A stretch of DNA of 44,160 nt from a virus: positions 1 through 44,160 of the IMG/VR virus record IMGVR_UViG_3300030060_006061; one strand, written 5' to 3'. Positions 20,337 through 28,811 of this stretch are shown here, piece after piece (within the stretch, counting starts at the first letter, position 1; every line of letters starts with the position of its first letter). A program made the translations under genes and the position numbers. The notes under the pieces were generated by a model. That model was not told where the DNA came from, did not search any database, and saw only the letters and a list, made by a program, of their open reading frames with translations.

Positions 20337-21092
20337 ATGCCAAGAAAAAAGAAAGCAGATCAACAGCCGATAGGTGTCGGATTAACCGCAAAACAAATGA
20401 AGAGGAAGAAACCAATCAACGCTGATATGTTGAGAGACATTGAACCTCTTACTGAAAATCAGCAAAAGTTATTTGAATCATACGCTAACGGTAAAAACCT
20501 AATCGCTTATGGTGCAGCGGGTACAGGAAAGACCTTTATAACACTATACAATGCGTTGTGTGATGTATTAGATACCACGACACCATATGAAAAGATATAC
20601 ATCGTGAGATCGCTTGTGTCCACCAGAGAGATTGGTTTCTTGCCCGGAGATCATGAAGATAAATCTTTCTTGTATCAAATACCATATAAAAATATGGTGA
20701 AATATATGTTTGAGTTACCATCAGCAGCAGATTTTGAAATGCTCTATGGTAATTTAAAAGCACAAGAAACTATCTCATTTTGGAGTACGTCGTTTATTAG
20801 AGGAACAACATTTGATAGGGCTATCATATTAGTAGATGAGTTTCAAAACTTGAATTTTCATGAATTAGATAGTATAATGACAAGAGTAGGGGAGAACACA
20901 AAGATTATGTTCTGTGGAGATGCAACTCAGACTGATCTCATCAAACAAAACGAAAGAAATGGTATCGTAGATTTTATGAGAGTTCTTCGTTTAATGTCAT
21001 CAGTTGATATTATTGAGTTTGGTGTAGAAGACATTGTTCGATCTGGTTTAGTTAAAGAATTTATTCTTGCAAAAATGGAACTTAATTTATGA
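20337..21092 (+). CDS. phoH: PhoH-like P-loop ATPase
   Basis: The 251-residue protein has a Walker A loop GAAGTGKT (59-66), the PhoH-type segment IYIVRSLVSTREIGFLPGD (about 87-105), a Walker B with ILVDEFQN (about 164-171) and FCGDATQTDL near 192. PhoH-family proteins bind ATP; their cell role, perhaps in RNA metabolism, is not settled. The gene is a common marker of marine phages. It overlaps the nuclease gene by four bases. Confidence 0.92.
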   Translation: MPRKKKADQQPIGVGLTAKQMKRKKPINADMLRDIEPLTENQQKLFESYANGKNLIAYGAAGTGKTFITLYNALCDVLDTTTPYEKIYIVRSLVSTREIGFLPGDHEDKSFLYQIPYKNMVKYMFELPSAADFEMLYGNLKAQETISFWSTSFIRGTTFDRAIILVDEFQNLNFHELDSIMTRVGENTKIMFCGDATQTDLIKQNERNGIVDFMRVLRLMSSVDIIEFGVEDIVRSGLVKEFILAKMELNL

Positions 21093-21772
21093 ATTTTATT
21101 CATCATAATTATCTGGGTGATCTTGAATTACAAAAAAAAGAAACTAATGGCATAAGACTTTATAATCTTCCGAGTGGAGATTGGGTTCCGTCGATTACTT
21201 CTGTGACATCCTTTTATAATCGTCAGATCTTTGCTGATTGGAGGAAGAGAGTTGGTGTTGAAGAGGCAAATAAGATTACAAGAAAAGCAACTGCTCGTGG
21301 CACAGATTATCATGAGGCAGCACAGAACTATCTGTTAAATCTTGAATTGAAATGGGATGACTATCAGCCTCTCACAAAGTTCATGTTTTACAATACTCTA
21401 CCATATCTGGACAAGATAAATAATATACACGCTATCGAGAGGACTCTTTACTCAGAATACCTCGGTCTTGCCGGTAGAGTTGATTGTATCGCAGAGTATG
21501 AAGGGGAACTAGCAGTAATAGATTTCAAAACTTCAACTAAGATTAAACCAGACAACTGGTGCACAAATTACTTTGTGCAAGAAATGTTTTATGCAGCTGC
21601 GTACTACGAACTAACAGATATCCCTGTTACAAAGTTAATTACAATAATGGTAACTCCTGACGGAGAGGTAAAAGTATTTGACAAACGTGACAAAGGGGAC
21701 TATATTAAATTATTAGTTCGTTACATTAAAGAATTTGTATCTCACAATACTGGGTCGCCAAATGGACAATGA
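21089..21772 (+). CDS. PD-(D/E)XK nuclease (Cas4/RecB-like)
   Basis: The 227-residue protein has the layout of RecB-type nucleases: GTDYHE (71-76) with the upstream His, GRVDCIAEY (129-137) with the catalytic Asp132, IDFKTSTK (144-151) with Asp145 and Lys147, and a later helix with QEMFYAAAYYE (motif with Gln and Tyr). No cysteine cluster for Fe-S is evident. Such enzymes process DNA ends in replication or recombination. It lies between phoH and the late coactivator. Confidence 0.82.
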   Translation: MNFIHHNYLGDLELQKKETNGIRLYNLPSGDWVPSITSVTSFYNRQIFADWRKRVGVEEANKITRKATARGTDYHEAAQNYLLNLELKWDDYQPLTKFMFYNTLPYLDKINNIHAIERTLYSEYLGLAGRVDCIAEYEGELAVIDFKTSTKIKPDNWCTNYFVQEMFYAAAYYELTDIPVTKLITIMVTPDGEVKVFDKRDKGDYIKLLVRYIKEFVSHNTGSPNGQ

Positions 21773-22019
21773 ACTAGAAAAAGCATTCGAGGATAAGTTT
21801 TATTGTCCTGCTCGTTTCGCACAAGAAATTGAAGGTCTTGTGCAATCTCAGGAGGAGATGAATTACATCGATGCAATTGTCTATTTTTGCGATCTTAATT
21901 CCATTGATCTTGAATCAGTTCCAAAACTGATATCAAAACCATTAAAAGAAAAACTAAAGTATGAGGCTCAAGAACTCAACTTTTTAAAAAGAACTTCAAG
22001 AGCAAAACTCGTTTTCTAA
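21762..22019 (+). CDS. gp33: Late transcription coactivator gp33-like
   Basis: In T4, gp33 bridges the sliding clamp and the polymerase flap to activate late promoters together with gp55. This 85-residue protein starts at the ATG at 21762, inside the nuclease end, and has the pattern I associate with cyanophage gp33: NYIDAIVYFCDLNSIDLES, then SKPLKEKLKYEAQELNFLK and a hydrophobic C-terminal end (AKLVF) suited to clamp binding. The many NATAAATA-type boxes in the window fit its presence. The call rests on remembered similarity and position before gp59. Confidence 0.72.
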   Translation: MDNELEKAFEDKFYCPARFAQEIEGLVQSQEEMNYIDAIVYFCDLNSIDLESVPKLISKPLKEKLKYEAQELNFLKRTSRAKLVF

Positions 22020-22198
22020 TGAATGATCCTGATGATAATCCCTTTTGGGGTGAACCAACTCCCTCTGATTTATGGGAGGATATGGCCAAACTTAATGCAT
22101 TGTACGAAGAATTGAATTGGGGCCATCGTGATTACCTAGAGTTTACAATTGAAGGAAATCATATTACAATAAGGAATAAATCCAGAGAAGGAAGGTAA
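22019..22198 (+). CDS. Small acidic protein between gp33 and gp59
   Basis: The 59-residue protein starts in a TAATG overlap with gp33 and ends in a TAATG overlap with gp59. It is Trp- and acid-rich (NPFWGEPTPSDLWEDMAKLN). I know no function. Placement within the replication and late-control block suggests co-regulation with the helicase loader. Confidence 0.6.
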   Translation: MNDPDDNPFWGEPTPSDLWEDMAKLNALYEELNWGHRDYLEFTIEGNHITIRNKSREGR

Positions 22199-22788
22199 TG
22201 ATGCCGTTTGATGCCTACCGTTGTTATTTGTCATTAAAAAATCACTTCACAAAAGACCACTATGATTACCATAAGTATGGTGGTAAAACAAGAGCAACCA
22301 AAGAGGCCTTTTATAAAAGGAAGGATCGTTTTTGGTTTGAAAGATTCGCAAGACAGAAGAATGATAAAGAGGTCGTAGACTTTTTTGTATCTAATTTTGT
22401 TTCATGCTCTGATCCTGAGAGTATGTGGATTGGAGAAATGATAAAAGAGGGAGAGGGAAGATATACTGATTGGAAAAAGAAAGTGCAATCACTATCATAT
22501 ATTTTTAAAGAAGAATCTGAAAGCCTGTTCACTGACAATAAAGTGAATGATGTCTTTGATTGTAGTAAAGGTCATCCAATTGTATTAAAGAAATTTTTAG
22601 GTGGTAATATCAGTATTGAAAGTATGGTAATCTATGATAGAATACTGGGGTATGGGAAAGACTTTGATGAAAAGTTGAATGATCCTGTATGGAAAACCGT
22701 CAGTCGAAGGGTAAAGAAGTATTCACCCTTCCTAAATATAGATGTATTCCGCTATAAAAAAATTCTAAAGGGGGTAGCAACTAAGTGA
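22198..22788 (+). CDS. gp59: Helicase loader gp59
   Basis: T4 gp59 loads the gp41 helicase on gp32-coated forks. The 196-residue protein shows the expected start (FDAYRCYLSLKNHFTK), the AFYKRKDRFWFERFARQ region and the mid-protein FFVSNFVSCSDPESMWIGEM, matching the helical T4 protein (217 residues). An ATG at 22201 is an alternative start. It is followed by a DUF1825-like gene and gp32, the usual neighbourhood of its single-strand-binding partner. Confidence 0.85.
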   Translation: MMPFDAYRCYLSLKNHFTKDHYDYHKYGGKTRATKEAFYKRKDRFWFERFARQKNDKEVVDFFVSNFVSCSDPESMWIGEMIKEGEGRYTDWKKKVQSLSYIFKEESESLFTDNKVNDVFDCSKGHPIVLKKFLGGNISIESMVIYDRILGYGKDFDEKLNDPVWKTVSRRVKKYSPFLNIDVFRYKKILKGVATK

Positions 22789-23123
22789 GTTTCTTTGACT
22801 CTGACATTGTGAAAGCTGAGATGTCTGACATCCATCAACTTCAAGAGGAGATTTATTCTTCTGTCATGAAGTTTCCTTATATGAATGTTGCTGATAAAAC
22901 AGAACATATCAATTTACTTTCTGAACTTGTCGAGAAACAAAAAGTCATGTATGCTCGTCTGAAATTATCAGATGACCCTGATGCCGAAAAAATGAGAGAG
23001 GAAATCATGAAGTCAGCACATGCTATGGGTCTTCCCAAGAATGTTGACATGAGTGTGATCTTTAATCAAATGAGTGAAATGATTTCTCTTATGAGAGATC
23101 AGTTTGACATCGGCACATTTTAG
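22785..23123 (+). CDS. DUF1825-like protein (cyanobacterial type)
   Basis: The 112-residue protein begins with GTG in a GTGA overlap with gp59. Its sequence (FFDSDIVKAEMSDIHQLQEE, VMKFPYMN, EKQKVMYARLKLSDDPDA, MGLPKNVDMSVIFNQMSEM) closely follows the cyanobacterial DUF1825 family as I remember it. It was therefore probably taken from a host. The gp32 promoter begins inside its last codons. The family's function is not known. Confidence 0.75.
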   Translation: MSFFDSDIVKAEMSDIHQLQEEIYSSVMKFPYMNVADKTEHINLLSELVEKQKVMYARLKLSDDPDAEKMREEIMKSAHAMGLPKNVDMSVIFNQMSEMISLMRDQFDIGTF

Positions 23124-23131
23124 TGTATAAT
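23104..23131 (+). promoter_or_regulatory. gp32: Consensus sigma70 promoter of gp32
   Basis: TTGACA (23104-23109), 16 bases and TATAAT (23126-23131), lying across the end of the upstream gene. It leaves a leader of about 40 bases with CCGAGGT before the ATG. It implies strong early transcription of gp32 by the host polymerase. Confidence 0.8.
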
Positions 23132-23178
23132 AGAGGAGTACACACAAGCCAAATCTAATTTAATCCGAGGTAATCTAA

Positions 23179-24084
23179 ATGTCTTTCGCAGACCTAAAGA
23201 AGCAGTCATCACTAGGTTCATTGACTGCAAAACTTGTTAAAGAAGTTGAAAAAGCGAACACATCTGGTGGAGGTGGAGATGAACGTCTCTGGAAACCAGA
23301 ACTAGATAAAACAGGTAATGGATATGCAGTTGTCCGTTTCCTTCCTGCACCTGAGAACGAGGAGTTCCCATGGGCAAAAATGTACACTCATGCCTTTCAA
23401 GGGCCAGGTGGTTGGTATATTGAAAATAGTCTAACTACAAATGGTCAAAAGGATCCTGTCTCTGACTACAATCGTGAGTTATGGAACAGTGGTAATGAGT
23501 CTGACAAAGATGTCGTACGTAAACAGAAACGTAAGTTATCTTATTACAGTAACATCTATGTTGTGAAAGATCCTACAAATCCTTCTAATGAAGGCAAAGT
23601 ATTCTTATTTAAGTATGGTAAAAAAATATTTGATAAGATTATGGAAGCAATGCAACCAGAGTTTGAAGATGAGACTCCAATCAATCCTTTTGACTTCTGG
23701 CAAGGTGCTAACTTCAAGTTGAAGATTGTAAAAAAAGATGGATATTGGAACTATGATAAGTCTGAATTTGACAAAGTAGGGCCAGTCCTAGAAGATGATG
23801 ATGCTCTTGAAGCATTATGGAAAAGACAGTATTCACTTACTGCGATCACTGCTCCAGACCAGTTCAAGTCATATGATGATCTTGAAAAACGTTTAAAGTA
23901 TGTTCTTGGCAAAAAGCCAGTCAATCGTTACGTTCCTGATGAAGAATTAGAGAACGAAAGTGAAGGTCTTAACGTTGCAGAAAAAGTAGTTACTCAAGCA
24001 GTATCAACTCCTGCAGCAACTACAACTGTTGACTCTGATGAGGATGATGCACTATCATACTTTCAAAAGTTAGCAGATAGTTAA
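23179..24084 (+). CDS. gp32: Single-stranded DNA-binding protein gp32
   Basis: gp32 coats single strands at the fork. The 301-residue protein has the basic N-terminal region for cooperativity (FADLKKQSSLGSLTAKLVKE), the core with VVRFLPAP and FPWAKMYTHAFQGPGGWYIE, and an acidic, Asp-rich tail for partner binding. Unlike T4 gp32 it has no cysteine at all: the zinc cluster (His, Cys and the CPVC pair) is replaced around IENSLTTNGQKDPVSDY. Its stop overlaps the stop of gp53 on the other strand. Confidence 0.95.
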   Translation: MSFADLKKQSSLGSLTAKLVKEVEKANTSGGGGDERLWKPELDKTGNGYAVVRFLPAPENEEFPWAKMYTHAFQGPGGWYIENSLTTNGQKDPVSDYNRELWNSGNESDKDVVRKQKRKLSYYSNIYVVKDPTNPSNEGKVFLFKYGKKIFDKIMEAMQPEFEDETPINPFDFWQGANFKLKIVKKDGYWNYDKSEFDKVGPVLEDDDALEALWKRQYSLTAITAPDQFKSYDDLEKRLKYVLGKKPVNRYVPDEELENESEGLNVAEKVVTQAVSTPAATTTVDSDEDDALSYFQKLADS

Positions 24085-24755
24085 GTATATAATCTAATAT
24101 CGTCTCCTTGCACTAAGGTTTCATCCAAGAATTGGGTGGAACCTTCTTTATATTTCATGATTCTTTCTAAATCATCAAACACTATACTTAAGTATATTGG
24201 TTTCAGTAAAAATATTTCTCTCTTTTTATTATTTTCATTCTCTTCAAAAGTATAATTTGTGACAGGTAAAGCTATATCAGTTACTACAACTTGATTTTCT
24301 AGACCATCATCAAAGTAACTTACACTTTGACCAACGCTCACCCTTGTCCCACTAGCTATGATTATATCATTGTTTGATGTCTTTACTTCATTCGCTTCAT
24401 AATGATGAATACCAGAGTATAGGACAGTTTCATTATCATATTTTTCATTTAAATAGGTGAAAAAATCTGCTTGTGAAAGAGGCCATTCACTTTGAACATT
24501 AACTATATTATTTGATAATAATACAACCCAATCTAAAAATGGATCTCCATATATTTCATGGGCAACATTATCAGGTCTATCATCTCCCTGTACAATAAAC
24601 TTTTCAAAGAACGCAAGATTCTCAAAAATATCACCTCTTAATTTTGCTCTTTTAAAGAAGTTTTTTACAACAGAATAATTCTCAGTCTCACGTTGAGTAT
24701 CGTTTCGATTAACGTATAAAAAATCTGGTAGATTGCGAAAGTAAGGATTTGCCAT
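24081..24755 (-). CDS. gp53: Baseplate wedge protein gp53
   Basis: The 224-residue protein shows the gp53 features YFRNLPDFLYVNR at the start and EIYGDPFLDWVVLLSNNI near 67, where the T4 protein (196 residues) has a similar segment on handling of the wedge. gp53 joins wedges into the baseplate rim. It is the last gene of a minus-strand block and ends in the gp32 stop codon without space for a terminator. Confidence 0.85.
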   Translation of the reverse strand: MANPYFRNLPDFLYVNRNDTQRETENYSVVKNFFKRAKLRGDIFENLAFFEKFIVQGDDRPDNVAHEIYGDPFLDWVVLLSNNIVNVQSEWPLSQADFFTYLNEKYDNETVLYSGIHHYEANEVKTSNNDIIIASGTRVSVGQSVSYFDDGLENQVVVTDIALPVTNYTFEENENNKKREIFLLKPIYLSIVFDDLERIMKYKEGSTQFLDETLVQGDDIRLYT

Positions 24756-24756
24756 T

Positions 24757-26226
24757 TTAGAAACCTATCTCCATATCTCCACTATCATCTCCTTCAAGAT
24801 TCTCATAATCATCATTAAATATTGGATCGAGTTCTTGAAATTGGAAAGTTAATTGATATTGCACCATTGAAGTATCATCATATGTCATGTAACTATTTGT
24901 TGGCATGTAATTAACTTCAAAACCTTTTAATGCACACTCTTTGATTCTTGGTAAAAATTGATGACTCAGTAAAGATCCATCTAAAAACTCTAAACGATAT
25001 GTATTTGGAGCGTGTAAGAATATACCAACATCATCTCTTTGAACTGCCATTGATTGTTTAAACATTCTTATTATTTTTTTTACATTATCTGATTCTTTTT
25101 GATCTCTTGGTGATAAAACATACTGAAATGTAAATGGACGAAGTGTTGGGCCTGTGAATAAAAGTTGTAAATTATTATTGAAAATTTTACCTTGAGTTCT
25201 AGCTAGTAAATTATTTGCATCTTTACCTACGGCAGATCCAATGAGTAGATTTGCAACAGCATCAGGAACTTGACCACTCTCTGCTGCGGTTCTAAGTGTG
25301 GTTGCCATTGCATCTCCACCATCCATCTTTCCATCATTCAAGAGAGTTTTAAGTGCGACGTTTGCTCCCGCTAACTGTAGAGGATTTAATTTATCCTCAC
25401 CATATGTTACTAAGTTAGCATCAGTTACTCCATCTGGTATTGGTAAAACAACAGCACCGATTGCTTTTTTATCTGCAAGTGCCCCTCTCTGTTGTTGAAA
25501 TGGACTTCCACCTTCAACTCTAACTTCAGTTAAATTTTTATCTGCTATTACTCCACCTAATCTTCTCATTTTTATTTTATCTACAAATAAATCACCACCA
25601 GTTTCAGCTGGTTCAAATTTCAAAACACTAATCCTTAATTTATCTTGGAAAAAATCAGTTATACCAGTTGGAAATTCAAGAGTTGTGCTGTATTTTTTTC
25701 TTGCCTTTATAGTTGCTGCCTTACTTGTTATATCTGATAAATCTTGAATATCTCCCTCTCCACCATCTCCTTCTGGTCTTGGTTTATTGTATATCTTTTC
25801 ATATGGATCACCGGGTGGAGTGGGTTTTCCTGCTTTTTCCCACTCATCCGATGCTATCTTCTCAGAAGTTTTAATTATTTTATCCGCTTTATCTTTATTT
25901 TTAAAGTACTCTGTTTCACTCTTTGTAGCGTTAGGTTTTCCATTTCCTTCATCAATCGCTGGTTGAAACTCACCATTCTTATCATAAGTGCCTAATACAT
26001 CATCATTCCTAAATTGACCGGCTCTGTAGACAGTTACTGCACCAGTTTCTTTATCAATACGAGTGTAATATTGTCTCTCACCACCTCTTCCCGGGCCAAT
26101 ATTTCCATTTTCTTGATCTTTAGTTCCTTGCACGGCCTTAAATCCGGGATCGAATCTAAATTTTCTATTACCCCAAGTGTCTGATGTAGACACTTCATCT
26201 AACCCCAATTCTCCTAAGTTTGACAT
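24757..26226 (-). CDS. gp48: Baseplate tail-tube cap gp48
   Basis: gp48 caps the baseplate hub and starts the tail tube. The conserved C-terminal half is clear: FTGPTLRPFTFQYVLSPRD, FLHAPNTYRLEFLDG, ECALKGFEVNYMPTNSYMTY, and FQELDPIFNDDYE at the end. At 489 residues it is longer than T4 gp48 (364); the extra part is a charged, Gly/Lys/Asp-rich N-terminal insertion (about 30-170) with the look of a flexible linker. It lies one base from gp53. Confidence 0.85.
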   Translation of the reverse strand: MSNLGELGLDEVSTSDTWGNRKFRFDPGFKAVQGTKDQENGNIGPGRGGERQYYTRIDKETGAVTVYRAGQFRNDDVLGTYDKNGEFQPAIDEGNGKPNATKSETEYFKNKDKADKIIKTSEKIASDEWEKAGKPTPPGDPYEKIYNKPRPEGDGGEGDIQDLSDITSKAATIKARKKYSTTLEFPTGITDFFQDKLRISVLKFEPAETGGDLFVDKIKMRRLGGVIADKNLTEVRVEGGSPFQQQRGALADKKAIGAVVLPIPDGVTDANLVTYGEDKLNPLQLAGANVALKTLLNDGKMDGGDAMATTLRTAAESGQVPDAVANLLIGSAVGKDANNLLARTQGKIFNNNLQLLFTGPTLRPFTFQYVLSPRDQKESDNVKKIIRMFKQSMAVQRDDVGIFLHAPNTYRLEFLDGSLLSHQFLPRIKECALKGFEVNYMPTNSYMTYDDTSMVQYQLTFQFQELDPIFNDDYENLEGDDSGDMEIGF

Positions 26227-26240
26227 TATAAACTAACTTT

Positions 26241-26585
26241 TTAGTTATTTAGGAACTTTGCATATGGAATCGCAAGAAGATCATCAAGTTCATCTGAATT
26301 GACTATGTATAATTGTCCTGCAAGTTCTGCCCATGTATAATTACGATACTCTCTCCAATGAAAATTCAACCCACGAAAACCCCATGAAAATAAATCAGTG
26401 CATGCTATGAGAGGGTGTTGATCATATGTTATGTTTGGAGTTTTAGGATTATAAACAAAGGTATAAAAATTACCTACATCAGGAACTGGTGTAACTGTTC
26501 CTCTTAAAATCTGCATGATTTCTAACATCATGTCTTCCGGATCATTCGTTCGATTGTTTATATCATTACCCTCTAATCTACTCAT
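26241..26585 (-). CDS. Unknown protein between gp4 and gp48
   Basis: The 114-residue protein is rich in aromatic residues (FYTFVYNPKTPNITYDQHPL, FRGLNFHWREYRNYTW) and starts in an ATGA overlap with gp4. Its place between head-completion and baseplate genes suggests a virion part or assembly factor. I do not recognise a T4 counterpart. Confidence 0.6.
   Translation of the reverse strand: MSRLEGNDINNRTNDPEDMMLEIMQILRGTVTPVPDVGNFYTFVYNPKTPNITYDQHPLIACTDLFSWGFRGLNFHWREYRNYTWAELAGQLYIVNSDELDDLLAIPYAKFLNN
26246..26252 (-). promoter_or_regulatory. Possible late box before gp48
   Basis: The minus strand reads CTAAATA 20 bases before the gp48 ATG, inside the end of the previous gene. It could give extra late expression of gp48 and gp53. 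Confidence 0.35.
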
Positions 26586-27025
26586 CGGATCCCTAATTCT
26601 TTTTCTGTAACGACTTTGAATTCAATACGATGATCATCACAGAATTCTTTTGCTGCCTTCCATTTAGCCTGATTTACAGCATAAGTAACACACTCAGTTA
26701 TATATGATTTAGTTTTTCTTTTTCGAGGTTTTGGTGGCATTGTTTGCTTAAGAGGTTTTACTTCAACCACATAAGTTTTTATTTGATTATCTTTTTCTTT
26801 GACTTTAATTAGATAGTCTGGATAGTATTTGTGTACACGATTATCTTTTGGTGAGACATATGGTATGCTAAACTCCTCTGATGCCCATGACACAATGCTA
26901 TTATTCATATCACACCATTGACAAAACTTTCTCTCCCAACTACTACGACATATTATCATCTTCGAGTTACCCTTATACTTGTGAGGGTACACAGGAGTAT
27001 ATTTACTTTTAATACTCTCGCCCAT
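26582..27025 (-). CDS. gp4: Head completion protein gp4
   Basis: The start at 27025 (147 residues) is chosen because the late box lies upstream of it and the longer frame would run into the opposing gene. MIICRSSWERKFCQWCDMNN, WASEEFSIPYVSP, VHKYYPDYLI and VVEVKP are the features of gp4, a nuclease-like protein that completes the head before tail joining. It heads the four-gene minus-strand block. Confidence 0.85.
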   Translation of the reverse strand: MGESIKSKYTPVYPHKYKGNSKMIICRSSWERKFCQWCDMNNSIVSWASEEFSIPYVSPKDNRVHKYYPDYLIKVKEKDNQIKTYVVEVKPLKQTMPPKPRKRKTKSYITECVTYAVNQAKWKAAKEFCDDHRIEFKVVTEKELGIR

Positions 27026-27054
27026 TACTTGCCTACATAATATACAGGTAAAAA

Positions 27055-27062
27055 TATTTATA
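27055..27062 (-). promoter_or_regulatory. T4-type late promoter of the gp4 block
   Basis: The minus strand reads a perfect TATAAATA, 30 bases before the gp4 ATG. The box sits in the 38-base gap between divergent genes. It should drive gp4, the unknown gene, gp48 and gp53. Confidence 0.65.
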
Positions 27063-27063
27063 A

Positions 27064-27855
27064 ATGGCCGACATACGACCAACGGGTAAAAAAATATCTC
27101 AGGTGAAGAAGGATTTATTAAGTCCTGCAACAACCTCTCATTTTTTAGCGAGTGTTGGATTACCTAATGGTGCTGGTTTAAAAGAAATTCAACAAGAGAT
27201 TGGATTAACTTTTAATTCAGATCAACAAGAGAAACTTAATTTACTTTGCTCAGAGACAGCTCTCCCCGGATCAAGATTGTCAACTGTAGAGAGTCGAAAT
27301 CATTTTCCGGGAGTAAGAGAGAGACACGTATATCGTAGAGAGTTTGATGATGTAATAAATTTAATATTTTACGTAGATGCGGAACAATATTTGCCAATAA
27401 GATATTTTGAATCTTGGATGAATTATATAACTGGATCATCTTTCTCTGATGATAGGGGTATGAATGTAGAAAACCCAACTTTTAGTTATACGATGAAATT
27501 TCCAAATGATTATAAAGGTAGTCTTGAAGTAACAAAATTTGAAAAAAATCTTGAGTTTGGTGGAGTGGGAAGAACAAAAATATTAACATATAAATTTGTT
27601 AATGTTTATCCATTGGCAGTAAGTTCAATGCCAGTTTCTTATAACACATCAAGACTTTTAAAGTGTAGTGTTGGTATGGCTTACACAAGATATTTTGTTA
27701 CAAAAGGAGCAACCGGAAAAGTTAAACCACCATTAAATACACCACCTGATTTTCTAGCTCCGGGTGAAGCAAGAGTAGAGGCTTTTAATAATAATTTAGA
27801 AAACAATCCAGAACTAAAACAGTTTCTCAGTGTTGATTTTAGTGCTGAAAAATAA
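27064..27855 (+). CDS. gp54: Baseplate tail-tube initiator gp54-like
   Basis: The 263-residue protein has a tail-tube-like fold pattern: LLCSETALPGSRLSTVE near 60, YRREFDDVINLIFYVDAEQY near 91 with FESWMNYITG, and YKFVNVYPLAVSSMPVSYNT near 180. This layout is shared by the tube protein gp19 and the tube initiators gp48 and gp54. The length is below T4 gp54 (320) and above gp19 (163), and the place beside gp48 and gp26 favours gp54. Exact identity is inferred. Confidence 0.68.
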   Translation: MADIRPTGKKISQVKKDLLSPATTSHFLASVGLPNGAGLKEIQQEIGLTFNSDQQEKLNLLCSETALPGSRLSTVESRNHFPGVRERHVYRREFDDVINLIFYVDAEQYLPIRYFESWMNYITGSSFSDDRGMNVENPTFSYTMKFPNDYKGSLEVTKFEKNLEFGGVGRTKILTYKFVNVYPLAVSSMPVSYNTSRLLKCSVGMAYTRYFVTKGATGKVKPPLNTPPDFLAPGEARVEAFNNNLENNPELKQFLSVDFSAEK

Positions 27856-27869
27856 TTCTATTTTCGCTG

Positions 27870-27876
27870 CTAAATA
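27870..27876 (+). promoter_or_regulatory. Late-type box CTAAATA before gp26
   Basis: CTAAATA in the 42-base gap before gp26, 21 bases from the ATG. It is well placed to drive the hub operon at late times. Confidence 0.5.
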
Positions 27877-27897
27877 AACATACTGAATTGAATACTT

Positions 27898-28623
27898 ATG
27901 CCATTACCAAAAATTGCAACACCAAGTTATGAACTTGATTTGCCTTCGTCTGGTCAAACTATAAAGTACAGACCATTTTTAGTCAAAGAAGAAAAACTCC
28001 TTGTCATCGCCCTTGAGAGTGAGGATACAAAACAAATTACAAATGCTATTAAAGCTGTTATACGTGCTTGTATTCTTTCAAAAGGTGTGAAAGTAGATAC
28101 TCTTCCAACCTTTGATATCGAATATTTGTTTTTAAATATTCGAGGCAAATCAGTTGGAGAAGACATTGAAGTTAAACTCATATGTCCTGATGATAATAAA
28201 ACTGAGGTTCAGGTGAATATAAACCTTGATGATATTCAAGTTAAAAAACCTGATGATCACACAAATGAGATTAAACTTGATGATTCTTTAATGATGCAAA
28301 TGAAGTATCCATCATTGAATGAATTTATTAAAACAAATTTCGATCCCACTGATGCGAATAAGAATCCTATGGAGCAATCCTTTGATTTGATTGGTTCTTG
28401 TATTGATAAAATTTACACAGAAGATGATGTATGGGCTGCTGGTGACTGCACCAAAAAAGAAATCACAGAATTTCTTGACTCAATGAACTCGACTCAGTTT
28501 AAAAAAATTGAAAAGTTTTTTGAGACAATGCCTAAATTAACTCACACTGTCAAAGTATCTAATCCAAATACGAAAGTTGATAGTGATGTGGTGCTTGAGG
28601 GTTTAGCATCTTTTTTCGCCTAG
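27898..28623 (+). CDS. gp26: Baseplate hub protein gp26
   Basis: The 241-residue protein fits the T4 gp26-type baseplate family: MPLPKIATPSYELDLPSSGQ at the start, YRPFLVKEEKLLVIALES near 24, FDIEYLFLNIRGKSVGE near 73 and ICPDDNK. In T4 gp26 is a small hub assembly protein. It is followed directly by gp51, the usual order. Confidence 0.8.
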   Translation: MPLPKIATPSYELDLPSSGQTIKYRPFLVKEEKLLVIALESEDTKQITNAIKAVIRACILSKGVKVDTLPTFDIEYLFLNIRGKSVGEDIEVKLICPDDNKTEVQVNINLDDIQVKKPDDHTNEIKLDDSLMMQMKYPSLNEFIKTNFDPTDANKNPMEQSFDLIGSCIDKIYTEDDVWAAGDCTKKEITEFLDSMNSTQFKKIEKFFETMPKLTHTVKVSNPNTKVDSDVVLEGLASFFA

Positions 28624-28625
28624 CG

Positions 28626-28811
28626 ATGGTGCATATGAATCTGGAGAATTACTTCAGACTCAATTTTGCTTTGATGCAGTACCATAAATATAGTTTGACC
28701 GAGATTGAAAATATGATGCCTTGGGAACGAGACATCTATGTTGGATTACTACAACAACATCTTGAAGAGGAAAGACTAAAGGAACAACAACGTCGAGCAA
28801 GCAATGGATGA
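28626..28811 (+). CDS. gp51: Baseplate hub assembly protein gp51
   Basis: The 61-residue protein includes YFRLNFALMQYHKYSLTEIE and MMPWERDIYVG, the gp51 pattern; gp51 helps hub assembly but is not in the virion. ATGs at 28626 and 28635 are possible starts. It overlaps the tape-measure gene by eight bases. Confidence 0.75.
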   Translation: MVHMNLENYFRLNFALMQYHKYSLTEIENMMPWERDIYVGLLQQHLEEERLKEQQRRASNG

